From Myxococcales bacterium (GTDB lineage Bacteria > Myxococcota > Bradymonadia > UBA7976 > UBA1532), in the NCBI GenBank assembly GCA_020430675.1, contig JAGQJJ010000309.1:1-5684 (forward strand): DNA of 5,684 nt, read 5' to 3'. Below, piece after piece: positions 4,753 through 5,684 of this stretch. The notes beneath the pieces are model-generated. The model was not told where the DNA came from, did no database searches, and saw only the letters and a program-made list of their open reading frames with translations. The number at the start of each line of letters is the position of its first letter. Positions within the stretch are counted from its first letter, which is position 1. Both the position numbers and the translations under genes were made by a program.

Positions 4753-5684
4753 TGGTCTCGATCCCCCGCCGCCCGCTCTCTCGGCGCACCTTCCTGCGCG
4801 GCTGCCTGGGCGGCGCCGCGATCAGCATTGCGCTGCCGCCGCTCGAAGCCATGTTCGGCCGCGGCTCGGCGCGCGCGCAAGGCATCGCCGAGCCGTTCTT
4901 CGGTCTGTTCTATTGGGCCAATGGCACCCCCTGGCATGCCGGCCACGGCGCCGAGCAGGCGGGGCATCCCGATCTGTGGACGCCGGCGACGGTCGGGCCC
5001 GGCTACGCGGCGTCCGAGCTGCTCACGCCGCTGGCGCGACATCGGGTGACCGCGATCACCGGTCTTGAGCCGCACACCGAGATCCCGCCGATGCCGCCGG
5101 GGCAGGGCGATGGCCATATGCGCGGCTTCATGGTCGCGATGACCGGCGATCGCATCATGCCCGAGGGCTTCGATCATGGCTCCCACTCGCTGACCGCGCT
5201 GCGGCCCACGCTCGACCAGTTCATCGCCCGCCACCCCAACTGGTATGGCACGCCGCCGCAGTTCCGCTCGATCGAGGCGGGCGTCAGCCCGGCGCGGTTC
5301 CATGACTACGGCCATTGGAATGCCATCTCGTACAACGGCCCGTACTCGACGAACCCGGCCGAGCTCTCGCCGCGCGCCTTGTTCGACCGCCTGTTCACCG
5401 TGCGCGCCGATCGCGTCGAGGCCGAGCGTCGGCTGGTCGTGCTCGACGCGGTGCTCGAAGACGCCGCCGGGCTGCGCGCGAAGCTCGGTGCCCGCGACCG
5501 CCAGCGGCTCGAGGCGCATCTTGAGCACGTCCGCGAGCTTCAGCGCCGCGTCGACGCCGCCGCGCCCGCCTGCCAACCACCGGCGCCGCCCGCCAACGGC
5601 GTCGACCTGATGACGCGCACCCAGGCGATGGGCGAGCTGCTGGCGCTGGCCGTCGATTGCGGGCTGACGCGCACCTTCTCGCTC
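4752..5684 (+). CDS. DUF1552-family Tat-exported protein (N-terminal 311 residues, cut by window edge)
   Basis: The first 311 residues of a DUF1552 protein are present and the frame is open at the right edge. The N-terminus has a twin-arginine signal (SRRTFLR at 10-16), a hydrophobic segment at 17-31 and a plausible cleavage site after ARA at 40-42, so folded export by the Tat pathway is likely. Family-typical features are LPPLEAMF at 28-35, the early FFGLFYWANGTPWH block, GDGHMRG at 119-125, LFDRLF at 210-215 and a helical region with LDAVLEDA and HLEHVRELQRRVD. Its ATG overlaps the preceding stop as TGATG, and GAGGAAGAG at 4741-4749 serves as ribosome binding site inside the upstream gene. 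An in-frame GTG one codon earlier is possible but less likely. Tat export would fit a cofactor-bearing or folded partner of the DUF1592 lipoprotein. The function is unknown, and the remaining C-terminal part is outside. Confidence 0.92.
   Translation, partial: MVSIPRRPLSRRTFLRGCLGGAAISIALPPLEAMFGRGSARAQGIAEPFFGLFYWANGTPWHAGHGAEQAGHPDLWTPATVGPGYAASELLTPLARHRVTAITGLEPHTEIPPMPPGQGDGHMRGFMVAMTGDRIMPEGFDHGSHSLTALRPTLDQFIARHPNWYGTPPQFRSIEAGVSPARFHDYGHWNAISYNGPYSTNPAELSPRALFDRLFTVRADRVEAERRLVVLDAVLEDAAGLRAKLGARDRQRLEAHLEHVRELQRRVDAAAPACQPPAPPANGVDLMTRTQAMGELLALAVDCGLTRTFSL

Overview
The window is very GC-rich, with codons ending overwhelmingly in G or C. It carries a paired DUF1592-type lipoprotein and DUF1552-type Tat-exported protein, plus a type 2 isopentenyl-diphosphate isomerase, which belongs to mevalonate-based isoprenoid supply. 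This mix points to a Gram-negative delta-proteobacterial lineage such as Myxococcota (myxobacteria or Bradymonadales-like). That is an inference from gene content; no marker gene is present.

Layout. The left edge (763 down to 1, minus strand) holds the first 254 residues of Fni, cut by the window edge. A gap of about 355 bases (764-1118) follows, containing a possible gene relic and, at its right end, a promoter-like leader. Positions 1042-2886 hold the most distinctive structure: an old tandem duplication of a two-gene module made of a small glycine/aromatic-rich lipoprotein of unknown family and a RibD_C/DHFR-like reductase. The first module has an intact lipoprotein gene but a decayed reductase. 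The second module has both genes intact and one base apart. The leaders of the two modules align without gaps over 51 bases.

To the right, 2950-4752 encodes a 600-residue lipoprotein. It has a Pro/Glu/Gln pentapeptide spacer, the DUF1587/1595/1592/1588/1585 domain order, and one CxxCH motif. Its stop codon overlaps by one base the start of a Tat-signal DUF1552 protein (4752 to the right edge, incomplete). This pair is probably translationally coupled and works in the cell envelope; its biochemical role is not known.

The likely links are as follows. Fni is divergent and independent. Each lipoprotein-reductase module has its own promoter-like leader. The DUF1592-DUF1552 pair lies 63 bases downstream of the second reductase and may be read through from it or have its own promoter. 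No RNA genes, CRISPR arrays, insertion sequences or convincing terminators were seen.
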